Positions 48,679-58,612 of a stretch of DNA of 64,000 bases are shown piece after piece. The notes below the pieces were generated by a model. That model had not been told where the DNA came from. It made no database searches and saw nothing but the letters and a program-made list of their open reading frames with translations. Position 1 is the stretch's first letter. Each line of letters opens with the position of its first letter. The position numbers were made by a program, and so were the translations under genes. Source of the DNA: Artocarpus heterophyllus (Eukaryota; Streptophyta; Magnoliopsida; Rosales; Moraceae); assembly GCA_025403435.1 (NCBI GenBank), contig CM046345.1, forward strand, positions 14,513,930 through 14,577,929, read 5' to 3'.

Positions 48679-50148
48679 TTGAGCAAGCAAGGTTTTCTAG
48701 ATCAAAAGCACATCACTAATCTTGAGTTTTTTGAAAGTTGTATACTTGGAAAGGCACAAAGGTTGAGTTTTGCAAATGCTGTTCACAAGACAAAATCTAT
48801 CCTAGGCTACATACATTCAGATTTACGGGGCTCACCAAAGGTACCTATGTCTTTATCAAATTGTCAATACTTTATTATTTTTCTAGATGATTTTTCTAGA
48901 AAGGTGTGGATTTATTTTTTAAAGACCAAAGATGAGGCTTTTAGTAAGATTGTTGAATGGAAAAACTTGATTGAAAATCAAACCAATAAGAAAATTGAGA
49001 GGTTACGAACAGATAATGGTTTAGAGTTTTACAGTAATCAATTCAAATTATACTGTTATGAAAATGGTATATCTAGACATCATACTTGCACTGATACACC
49101 ACAACAAAACGGTTTAGCTGAACGTATGAATAAGACCATTATGAATAAAGTAAGATGTATGCTTGATGAATCTGGCTTGCCCAAGAAATTTTGGGCAGAG
49201 GCTGCCATTACTGCATGTTATTTAATCAATAGATCACCTCATGTTGCTTTAAATTTCATGGTTCTTGATGAGAAATGGTCAAATGAGAAACCTGATTATA
49301 AACACCTTAGAACATTTGGCTGTATAGCTTATGTGCATGTGAAACAGGGTAAACTGAACCCGAGGGCCAAGAAGGGAATTTTCCTTGGTTACTCGTATGG
49401 TGTAAAAGGTTATAAAATATGGCTGTTAGAAGAGCAAAAATGTGTCATAAGCAGAGATATAACTTTCAATGAAAATGCGTTTTATAAAACTAACATTAAT
49501 TCTCAAGGAATAGCCAGCTTTGAACAAGCTGAGCAGACTCCAATATCACAGGTTGAAGTTCTTGATAGGTCTACAGGTTCATTTGAAGAAGGTGGAGCTC
49601 CTGTACAAGGTCAAGAACCCATTATATCAGGTGACCCTGATCTTGAGGAGACATACCAAGAAATAACCCAAGACGATGAAGAAACAGCTCAATCAGGATC
49701 AGATGATCAACTCAGAGACTACCTGTTGACTCGGGATAGAACAAGAAGACAAATAAAACCTCCTTCAAGGTTTGCTATAGCAGATTTAATTGCTTTTGCC
49801 TTGAGTGTAGCTGATGGGGTTGATTTGAATAAGCCTGCAAATTATTCTGAGGCAAAGAAAAGCATAAACTGGTTACGATGGAAGGTTGCTATGGAGGAAG
49901 AGATGAGGTTGTTGCTCAAAAATAAAACTTGGATACTGGTTGATAGACCTAAAGGACAAAAGTTGATTGGCTACAAATGGGTTTTCAAAAAGAAACCGGG
50001 CATCCCTGGGGTTAAGGAAGCTAGATTTAAAGCACGACTGGTGGCAAAAGGATATTCTCAGGTTGAAGGAGTAGACTTTCATGAGGTGTTCTCACCCGTG
50101 GTGAAACACACCTCAATCATAGTCATATTGGCACTAACTGCAATTTAG
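48679..50148 (+). pseudogene. Copia 2 integrase and start of reverse transcriptase
   Basis: A 489-codon frame. The integrase keeps all three catalytic positions: Asp in HSDLRGSP, Asp in RTDNGLEF and Glu in NGLAERMN. The C-terminal RTFGCIAYVHVKQGKLNPRA motif and the linker follow. RT starts at about codon 395 (WKVAMEEEMRLLLKNKTW, GYKWVFKKK, ARLVAKGYSQVEGVDF) and ends at a TAG at 50146. Confidence 0.92.
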
Positions 50149-51011
50149 GATTTGGAATTGGAGCAACTTGATGTCAAGACTGCATTCCTGCATGGAACTC
50201 TGGATGAGAAAATTTATATGTGCCAGCTTGAGGGATTTGTTAATAAGGAGAGTCCACACAAGTTTGCCTACTACAAAGATCTTTGTATGGACTAAAACAG
50301 TCCCTCAGGCAATGGCACCACAGGTTTGATCAGTTCATGCTTGCAAAAGGGTTTTCAAGATCAAAATATGACAGCTGCGTTTATTTGGCAAAATTGAATG
50401 ATATGTCCTTTATCTACCTTTTGATTTATGTTGATGATATGCTTATAGCATGTAAGCATAGGTCAGAAATTGAAAAACTAAAGGTGGAGCTGAGTTCTGA
50501 GTTTGAAATGAAGGATCTTGGATCAGCAAAGAGGATACTTGGCATGGATATTACAAGAGATAGGATACATGGCAAATTAACCTCATCTCAAACAAGTTAT
50601 TTGAATAAGGTAATTGAGGTGTTTGGTATGAAACAAGCCAAAGTTGTTAATACACCTATTGGAGCTAATTTCAAACTCATCCCAGTAAAGGAGCAAGAAT
50701 CAAAATTGGAGGAAGTTTATATGAAACAAGTACCATACTCAAATGCTGTTGGGAGTCTCATGTATGCAATGGTCTCAACTAGACCAGATATTGCATATGG
50801 AGTTAGCTTAGTTAGTAGATTCATGAGCAAACCAGGCAGAGGACATTGGCAGGCTGTAAAATGGCTTCTAAGGTACCTGAAAGGCTCTGTAAATTTGAAG
50901 CTGACATACACTAGGAGTGTTGATAACAACTGTGAAGTAAAGGGGTATTGTGACTCTGACTTTGCTGGGCATTTAGATAAAAGGAGATCATTGACAGGTT
51001 ATGTTTTCACC
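50149..51011 (+). pseudogene. Copia 2 reverse transcriptase, second part
   Basis: DVKTAFLHGTLDEKIYM just after the stop, a frameshift near 50270, then an open frame from 50283: MYGLKQSLRQWHHRF, an intact YVDDMLIA active-site box, EMKDLGSAKRILGM and GYCDSDFAGHLDKRRSLTGY. The reading frame runs into the nested LTR at 51017. Confidence 0.92.
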
Positions 51012-51016
51012 TTAGG
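51012..51016. repeat. Target-site duplication TTAGG, left
   Basis: Same five bases at 54143-54147; the copia RNase H frame resumes there. Confidence 0.88.
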
Positions 51017-51825
51017 TGAAACGCCCCTTAATTCGGACGTTACAGATGTCGTTACATACATAGGTTCATACTTGCATAAACTTTAAACATATAAATAATA
51101 TCAAACTTAATCAGTATTATTGATTTGAAAAGTACTTAAACCTACATAACCAGGATCCATTCATACCTTCAATTTTTTTTTTAAACTTATCATTGTTTTA
51201 GAATAACAAGGTTTAACTTATTCCATATCATAATTTATTCAATTATACTTAAATTAATCATGAACTTACTTAATAATATAGGTATATCAAGTTGTAAAAA
51301 TCAGAACTTAACAAAACATCACAACATACCACATTAAACATCAAATCATTCAAAACTTACTTACTCCTACAGTTCGGCAGGCCGAACATGATCGACAGGA
51401 AGGAGTTCCCTCAACCGGCAGGCCGGCAGAGGCCTTGCAATTTGGACTAAAAATTTATCCATGTTTAGCAGGCCGGAAAATGTGATCGGCAGGCCGAACT
51501 TCTGGACTTCGGCAGGCCGGCCAAAAAGTTCGGCAGGCCGTCCGAGAGCAAATTCCTTTAGAAAACTTAAATATTAAAAACAAGCCAACTTTTTGTAAAA
51601 TATAGCGGAAGTTCGTAATTCATCAAAAATGATAAAATAACTTATAAAACCATAATATAAGTATTCTTAAAACTTAACATAAAATATATGTTCGAATTAT
51701 ATAACTTAATTAAAAAAAAAACATAAGAGCATTCTTCTTGGCGTGCTTCTGGTTACAATTCATCGTGCATATGCTCACACGCCTTCCCATGTCCTCCTCC
51801 TAGTCCATGATTTTCTTACCCTTAT

Positions 51826-51904
51826 CTGCAACATGACATAAAACATGATTAAGCTAATGCTTAGTAAGTACATGTAATTCTCACAATTTAAAACATTTCA
51901 TAAA

Positions 51905-51937
<33 letters not shown>

Positions 51938-52330
51938 ATCATAAAAGTGCTTTAAGCACAATTTCATAGAAACATATCTTTCATTACATTGACCATTTTA
52001 AAACTTATTCCATTTTTATCTTAAGGGCCCAAGTGTTGCACCATAACATCATCATAGGCGCGCCGTCATGAGAGGAGAAGGGTAGCTAATCCCAAACCAA
52101 ATATGGCATCATAACATAACATTTCATAACATTGGGTGTGCAACACTTATTAGGTGATACATATATACATACTTTTCATACTTTAAAACATGCCATAAAC
52201 ATCATGCATAACATAAAATCATGAAAATCTTTCATAAGAAATCCTTTAAGAAAAATCATCATAAATATCCTTGTAAACATATCATCAAACCTTGAAAAAG
52301 GTGTCATGTTGCAGGTGAGAATGTACTTAC
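51826..52330 (-). other. Predicted LTR intron D with paired ends
   Basis: On the minus strand: donor AAG/GTAAGT (GT at 52330-52329), acceptor TTGCAG ending 51826, 505 bp. TGTCATGTTGCAG (52302-52314, plus strand) and CTGCAACATGACA (51826-51838) are exact reverse complements. Inner pair AAGTGTTGCAC (52031-52041) and GTGCAACACTT (52138-52148) is perfect. Hairpin TAAGCTAATGCTTA at 51850-51863. The donor word is duplicated at about 52345-52350. Confidence 0.5.
51905..51938. repeat. (CAT)n microsatellite
   Basis: About eleven uninterrupted CAT units inside the LTR D intron-like module. Confidence 0.9.
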
Positions 52331-54142
52331 CTTATCGTTAGCATACTTACCTTATCGTTAGCTTACTTAACCTTAATGTGATTTGGTGACGGTGTCGCGG
52401 TCTCGTAGTGCTCCTCTTTGAGTGTTCATGCCATTTTCTATTTTAAAGATGCAATACATTAATACGTATCATAAAATATCCATGCATATAACATTCATTC
52501 ATATACATTCATCTCATAATCCATAACCATCATCGTAAAACATGAAATTATCATCACATATATATTTTCATCACATCCATTACAATCAATAATTCATAAC
52601 CATAAACATTGTCATCACATAAACATGTTATTATGATTTTTCTTTAATTATAAAAATTACCTTAAGCATATAAAAACAAACCATATATTTTAAACATATT
52701 TATCTTTTAAATAAAACGTTTTCAAACAAATACATATATTTTAATTTAAAACTCCATACAATCATCATATTATCATGCATAAAATCATTTTATTATTATA
52801 AAATCATGTAAATACATAAAACGTTTAATAAAACAAAAATCCCAAAAACAACATTATCAAAACAGTTTTCTTATTATAATCTCATAAAAATTTCATAATC
52901 ATAAAAATAAAATACATTCATCATACATATGCATATTCTTAACAACTTTTCATGGAAACATCATTCATTACCTCTTGAATAATCATTACATTTTTCATAT
53001 ATTCAAAATTAAACAGTAACATTACTGTGAAGGGTAGAAGATAGAAATATTCTTTTTTTTTATAAAACATTCAAAAATGACATGAAACGTGAAGAAACAT
53101 CACACATAACACTCATGAGCATCATAATAGAAACACCAAAACAAAATACAATACATAGAGAGGATATTGTAGACGAATTTGAGGAGGAGAATTTCTTTTC
53201 AAAAATACTAGAAAAGCCGAATTCATACCTTGGAGTTTCTTATCAAAATCCTTGAATTTTATCCAACGAAGTAAGACTTTTTCTTTCAATATACTCAGAA
53301 AATTTTCGTGAGAGAGAGAGAAGCACTCGTGGAGAAGAGAAGAGGAAAAGAAAACAAATGAGAGAACGTCTCAGAATTTTTGAGAGAGAAAATAATAAAA
53401 AAAAGAAACGTTAAAATTTTTAACGTAATAAACATAATTGATCTGAATTCAATTCCCTTCATTAAGTCAAAAATTTTCTGACTGTTGAGGCTATTGGCGT
53501 GGAAGGAAAGAAGAGAAAGAAAAGGAAACCACAACACATCATCAATCTTACCATGTTTTGCCCATTTAAAATTGGAAACCATTTAATTTGACACAAATCA
53601 TGCAAGTCAAACCCCTTTTATTTCCTTAACTGATATAATCCTTCCATTATTATGCCAATTAATCACATTAAATCATCCAATTAATGTAATTAACTCAGCC
53701 ATAATTTTGGAAAGATTTCAACTGACTGCTCGTCAGCCGTGTTCGGCCTGCCGATTGGTTTCTTCGGCCTGCCGATCTCGGGCAAAATGTTCGGCCTGCC
53801 GATCTTAAAAGTTCGGCCTGCCGAACTGTCCTTAAATGCCATACAATAAAACATACATTCATTATTGCATCATCAATAAACATATACTTAGAATTTCACA
53901 TGAACACTAGAGCACAACGATCCCATTCATTATTGCATCATAAATAAACATATACTTAGAATTTCACATGAACACTTGAGCACAACGATCCCATGCGGTC
54001 GTCACCTGTCACAAAACTTGACATAAAAAGTTAGTAACATGCACATCACATATCATGTCATATAACTAAATTTATTACTAACATTCCTTAACAACGTTAC
54101 TAACTTAATGTGGTCCGTTACATAAAATAGGCGGGTGTTACA

Positions 54143-54147
54143 TTAGG
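54143..54147. repeat. Target-site duplication TTAGG, right
   Basis: Pairs with 51012-51016. Confidence 0.88.
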
Positions 54148-54529
54148 TGGTAACACAGTAAGTTGGAAGTCAAGTTTACAGCATGTAGTCGCTCTATCAA
54201 CTACTAAAGCTGAGTATATTTCCTTGACAGAAGCTGTTAAAGAGGGTCTTTGGTTGAAGGGCCTGGTTAGTGAGTTGGGTGTTAAGCAAGAAAGTATTGT
54301 TGTGTTTTGTGACTCTCAAAGTGCCATTTATTTGTCTAAAAACTCAGTATTTCATGAAAGAACAAAACACATAGATGTCAGACTTCATTTTCTAGGAGAC
54401 ATTGTGGCAGCAAGATTGGTGACTGTTGAAAAGATTGCTACCAAAGACAATCCTGTAGATTTGCTTACTAAAGTAATCCCTATGAGTAAGTTCAAGGAAG
54501 CCTTGAACTTGCTCAAGGTTTTAGCCTGA
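54148..54529 (+). pseudogene. Copia 2 RNase H, after the nested LTR
   Basis: Continues the RT-RNase H frame: [20 protein letters not shown], then [48 protein letters not shown] and [13 protein letters not shown]. It ends at TGA 54527-54529. Only the nested LTR separates it from the part ending at 51011. Confidence 0.92.
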
Positions 54530-54609
54530 TTCACAGGTAATTTAGGGTTGCTCTTAGTTGAGATCCACTGATATGAAACAACTCACAATTTAGAGCCAAG
54601 GTGAAGAAT

Positions 54610-55127
54610 TGTGAAGGTGTCTCTAATTGAAGTTGTTATGAGGCGGTTTATTAGGAGAGTAATACTGTACAAGGCTGCAGCCTGTGAAGATTCACTCTTG
54701 ATGATGTGTCAACCTCTCATTGGACTTGGCTGGAGTTGTGATATGCTTTGTTAATACAGGATTACACTTGTTTGATGTATATCTGAGAAGAGAAAAAAAA
54801 AAAGGATTCGAGGGTTCATTCTAAGCTAGTGGGTTTCTTTTCTCTAGGCATGTAGAAAGTTCTCGGCTCCTTCTTGTAAAAGGGTGAGAGGAGTGAAAAA
54901 TTCCTTGGGCAAATTCCCTGAAACAGAGAAAGAGAGTACTGTATGTGAGTGCTGTAACATTGAGTGTGTAATTCTTATTATTAGTGGATTCAACTAGGGC
55001 TAATGATGCCCTGACTTGGATGTAGGATCATTAAAGATCCGAACCAAGTATAAATCGCCTATGTTGTTCATGTTGTTTTGTTGAAGATCTTGTTCTTTCG
55101 TGTTTCTTCTGAGATTTATTCCTCACA
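54610..55127 (+). repeat. 3' LTR of copia element 2
   Basis: 518 bp, TGTGAAGGTG to ATTCCTCACA, preceded by the purine tract. Confidence 0.92.
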
Positions 55128-55345
55128 TCGACCATCATCCAGTTAGAGCTAGCCCCTCTATTGCGTGCAATGGACACCGCGCGGACCTCCCCTATCCGAC
55201 GCCCCAACCACCGAGCCAATCTTTTTCGGGACCGCATTTGCTGTGTCAATCTGGTGCCAAATCTTTGGGCCGGGAGTCCAATTGCCAGCCCATAGGCAAC
55301 ACTGGACTCCGGCCCTGCACGGCTTGGCGGCGCACGAAAGAGCAA
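55128..55345 (-). other. GC-rich disrupted locus, right part
   Basis: Begins with the TCGAC duplication. GC-rich, with an open minus-strand frame entering from the right and running into the copia element. The product is not recognised. Confidence 0.4.
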
Positions 55346-57819
55346 AGCAGAAAAAAACTAGCAGAAGTTGAGGGAAGAGAGAGAGATATTATTATTATTA
55401 TTATTATGTTGCAATGAAATCTCTTCTTATTTGAAAACGACTATAAAATTTGTCCATCTTAATTAAGATAACAATAATTTTAGTTTTTCTTTAATTTTCA
55501 TATAACTCTATTTGTCATTATTAATTTATTTCGAAAGGCCATTATTAATTTCATATATATGCTAAAATGTGAGGCTAAATAACGCGCGCGTTTACATAAA
55601 TTGTTATTTTTCATCAAATAAAACAAAATTTCTTTCAATCCAAAAACAAGAAAAGGTTAATGTTATAATTGGCCTTTAAGTGGCTTAAATTATTGAAAGA
55701 AACTAGTTCTAGGCTTTAAAATCAAGAATAAGGAATAATAGTCTCTAGATTTGCTGAGAACGTTTCTCGTTATAAGCTTTTAAAATACTTTTGTTAAATC
55801 TTTAGTTACAAGGGACTAAGACGTACGGTATTCTGTTGGCTTTTGATTTTTGAGAAAGTGAAATATATCCCATATGTGAAAAGACAATACAAATACCAAT
55901 CCACACTCACGCAGTCTCTTACTACTAGAACTCGTACAATGCTCGCAAACTCAAATGAAATGCTCAAAATCATAGGGGAGATAGCACGTTCCCACAGACA
56001 AAAGACACTCGAAAGATGCAATATAAAATATCGCGCACAAACATGACTCTTTGATAATCTAGGAAATAATCTGATCGACCAGTTGAGCTAAACAAATGAG
56101 ATAGACACTCAAACTAGCCAAGCTAAGAACCAATTAACAATAGTAACAAAGCTTGCAAGAAGAGGCAACCATCATCGCCTGAAGCAACGGGGAAAAGCCG
56201 AGCACCAAATGAGAAGAGAAGCAATGTTGACACACCTCCGGACCAACAACACATGCACCCATGCCCTACCCAACTTGATACAATTTATAACATTAGATGC
56301 TTGCATCACCATAGACGAGACCTCAAGAGAGCAGGGATACCAGAGAAGCGACACTCTCGACAAGAACAAAATGATAAAAAAAAATGGAAAAAAAAAAGGC
56401 TTGTTAAAACCATTATATGATTGGCAAAGTGCTCCTGCATCTAGAGTACTAATAATTTAACGTTCTTCTTATTAAAAGATAAACAAAGGATGAACTGGGA
56501 GCTATTCGCAAAAGTTCAGGAGAAGTTATTAATTATAAAAACTAGAAGTTAAAGGAACTAATAGGCACGACTCCAATGCTTATGAAGGGGTAGTCCATAA
56601 TTTTCCCAAATTTTGAAACAACAAAGGGGTTTTGCTTAAAGCAAACTTAAGGACCACAGCAATGGTTTTTACTTTCTTCTTTGTTCGTCAAAGATTTTTT
56701 TTTTTTTTTTTTTAATGGACACTGAAAAAGTAATATCCTAGTAGATAGCTGTTTAAAAAAGTGATTTTAATCATATTTAACAGCTAAAACTGAGCTCTAC
56801 CGGTAGGGATGCTTGTTGAAAAAATCCCCTTTTTGTTTTTGTTTTTTTTTAAGAAGTTAAAGACTGAACACTTATAGAAGCCAACCAAATAATGAATAAT
56901 TAGAGGAGAAAAGAAACCCTTATAGAGAGAAGAGACAGAAAGAGCAGAATTCACTTTCTCTGGCAGCTTTATATTGCTATTTAAAGAGATCATCTGATCC
57001 ACTTATTTTGTTTTGCATTGGATCACGTCTTGCCCTTCCATTCTCGTTTTCCCCTCTCCTAGGGTTTGGCGACCGCTGTCCCTTTCATGGCCTGTGAGAG
57101 AAGTTACTACCTCATCAACGGAAGAAGTTGAGAGAGAAATAGTAAAAAAATAAATAAAGAAAAAGAAAAAGAAAAAGAAAAAAGGAAAAAGGAAAAGGAA
57201 AAGGAAAAGGAAAAGAAGGGATGCTTGTTGTTTTAGCAATCTCTCAGAAGTTACACTTTTATAAAACTCCCTTTCTTTTGTTCCATAGAATTTGAGTGTG
57301 ATTTATATACCCTTATCAGTTATCAACCCTCCCAATACGTAACAAGGACGTTCAGAACTTTGGATGAACTCTTGCTCTCTCTGATGTTATATATTGAGTC
57401 GTCATAATTAAGATAGTACCTCTTATCATTTTAACGTGATCATTAATGACTAATATTGTCTTTAAAGTCGCAAAAAATATATAAAAAAAAGAGAAAAAAG
57501 ATAGATAAACACCGTCCTTTTATTAATTAGGATTGTCTATTGCGACTGATATCCATGCTTTAAAATCAGAGTGCCTTTAAAGTTTATCAAAAGAATTGAT
57601 GTAACACAAGGTTCTATTAGAATAAAGTATGTATCGCTTCAAATTGAATTAGACTAAATGGTGAAAATTAGTGTATACAATTAAACTAGGTCTTAATTAC
57701 GTTATTTAACAATCCTTATTAAAATAATGACGACTTTTGGACAAAATATTGTCACATAAATTATATAACATTGATTTTTGAACTTCTAGGGATTACCTAT
57801 GGCGGAGCCACTTACAAAT
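55346..57819. other. AT-rich intergenic DNA, no gene seen
   Basis: ATT microsatellite at 55388-55406; T homopolymer at 56694-56713; purine microsatellite at 57142-57222. Short frames such as 56209-56460 show no known motif. Confidence 0.6.
57142..57222. repeat. Purine microsatellite (AAAGA/AAAAGG)n
   Basis: About 80 bp of pure A/G: first AAAAAG-type units, then GGAAAA-type units. Confidence 0.85.
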
Positions 57820-58612
57820 AAGGAGGGGTTGCTAAAATTATTGATTTTTTTTTATTTGGTAATGTTTTCAAAATGTTTTTTGTTTTGGGTAAAAATTTAG
57901 AAATAAGAATATTTTAAAATATGTGTTTGACTATTTTTAAAATAGTATTTGGTTAGTTTTTTGAGTATTTTTTTTAAATTATTTTGGGTATAATGTATTT
58001 TAAAATTATTTTGGGTATAATGTATTACCAGCCCCCACCGTAGATAGCCCCACCCCTAATGGCCCCTCGCCCCACCCCCCACAGACTAAGCCCCACCCTT
58101 CAAAAGCCCTGTCATGGATCGACAGTCCTCTCATGTTGATGGCTTCGCGTGGAGATCAGTGGCCCACGTGGCATGTAGATCGATAGCCCCTCACCCAATC
58201 AACAACGCCACCAGTGGAGATCGATGCCCCTCGCCTTGATCTACTACATACCCATGCAAACACTGGAGCTCGTCGCAACTTCCCTCCCATCGAGCATGGC
58301 CACCCTGGGAGCTTCCTTTGACATCAACAAGGCCGGTACTGTTAGTCACCAATGTTGGGGTGGGGTCGGGGCCGGTGAGCTATAGTGGAGGTTGCCCCGA
58401 TGAGGTTGGGCTCTAGTGAGGCATGTGGTTGGGGGTTGTTTTCATTATCAACTTTTTTTAATTTTCATTTTTGTTACTCTTTTTGTTATTTTTTAGAAAT
58501 GTTTTTGTTTTTGTGCTGGACCAGTAAACTAAGAACTTCTTAAAATGATTTTTATTATTGTGTTCTTAAAAATGACTAAAAACTTTTCAAAAACATAACC
58601 AAACAGGCCCTT
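57820..58612. mobile_element. Possible hAT-like non-autonomous element
   Basis: Left side TTTTATTTGGTAATGTTTTC and right side AAAACATAACCAAACAGGCC form inverted ends like those of the MITEs at 5781 and 45599. The middle (58030-58450) is GC-rich, with CCCCACCCC-type words and no stable frame. Boundaries are approximate. Confidence 0.35.

Larger units (their letters stand above)
51017..54142 (-). mobile_element. Large solo LTR D (3126 bp), minus strand, inside copia 2
   Basis: On the minus strand it begins TGTAACACCCGCC and ends GGGGCGTTTCA, with inverted-repeat-like ends as in LTR B. TTAGG flanks both sides. No coding region and no internal LTR. It carries TTCGGCAGGCCGAA-type motifs at 51373-51545 and, in the opposite sense, at 53742-53825, and a (CAT)n run at 51905-51938. 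51826-52330 is the intron-like module. Orientation is set by that module and by the TGTAACACCC start. Confidence 0.88.
46743..55127 (+). mobile_element. Ty1/copia element 2 with a nested LTR
   Basis: Two LTRs that look closely similar, a TCGAC target duplication, a methionine PBS, a purine tract (AAGGTGAAGA, 54598-54607) and gag-protease-integrase-RT-RNase H in order on the plus strand. The RNase H region is cut by a 3.1-kb LTR (51017-54142). Without that insertion the element would be about 5.25 kb. Few stops interrupt long frames, so it is younger than copia element 1. Confidence 0.93.

Noticed and set aside
51905..51938. Repeat array with possible spacer structure
   Set aside because: It is a simple (CAT)n microsatellite.
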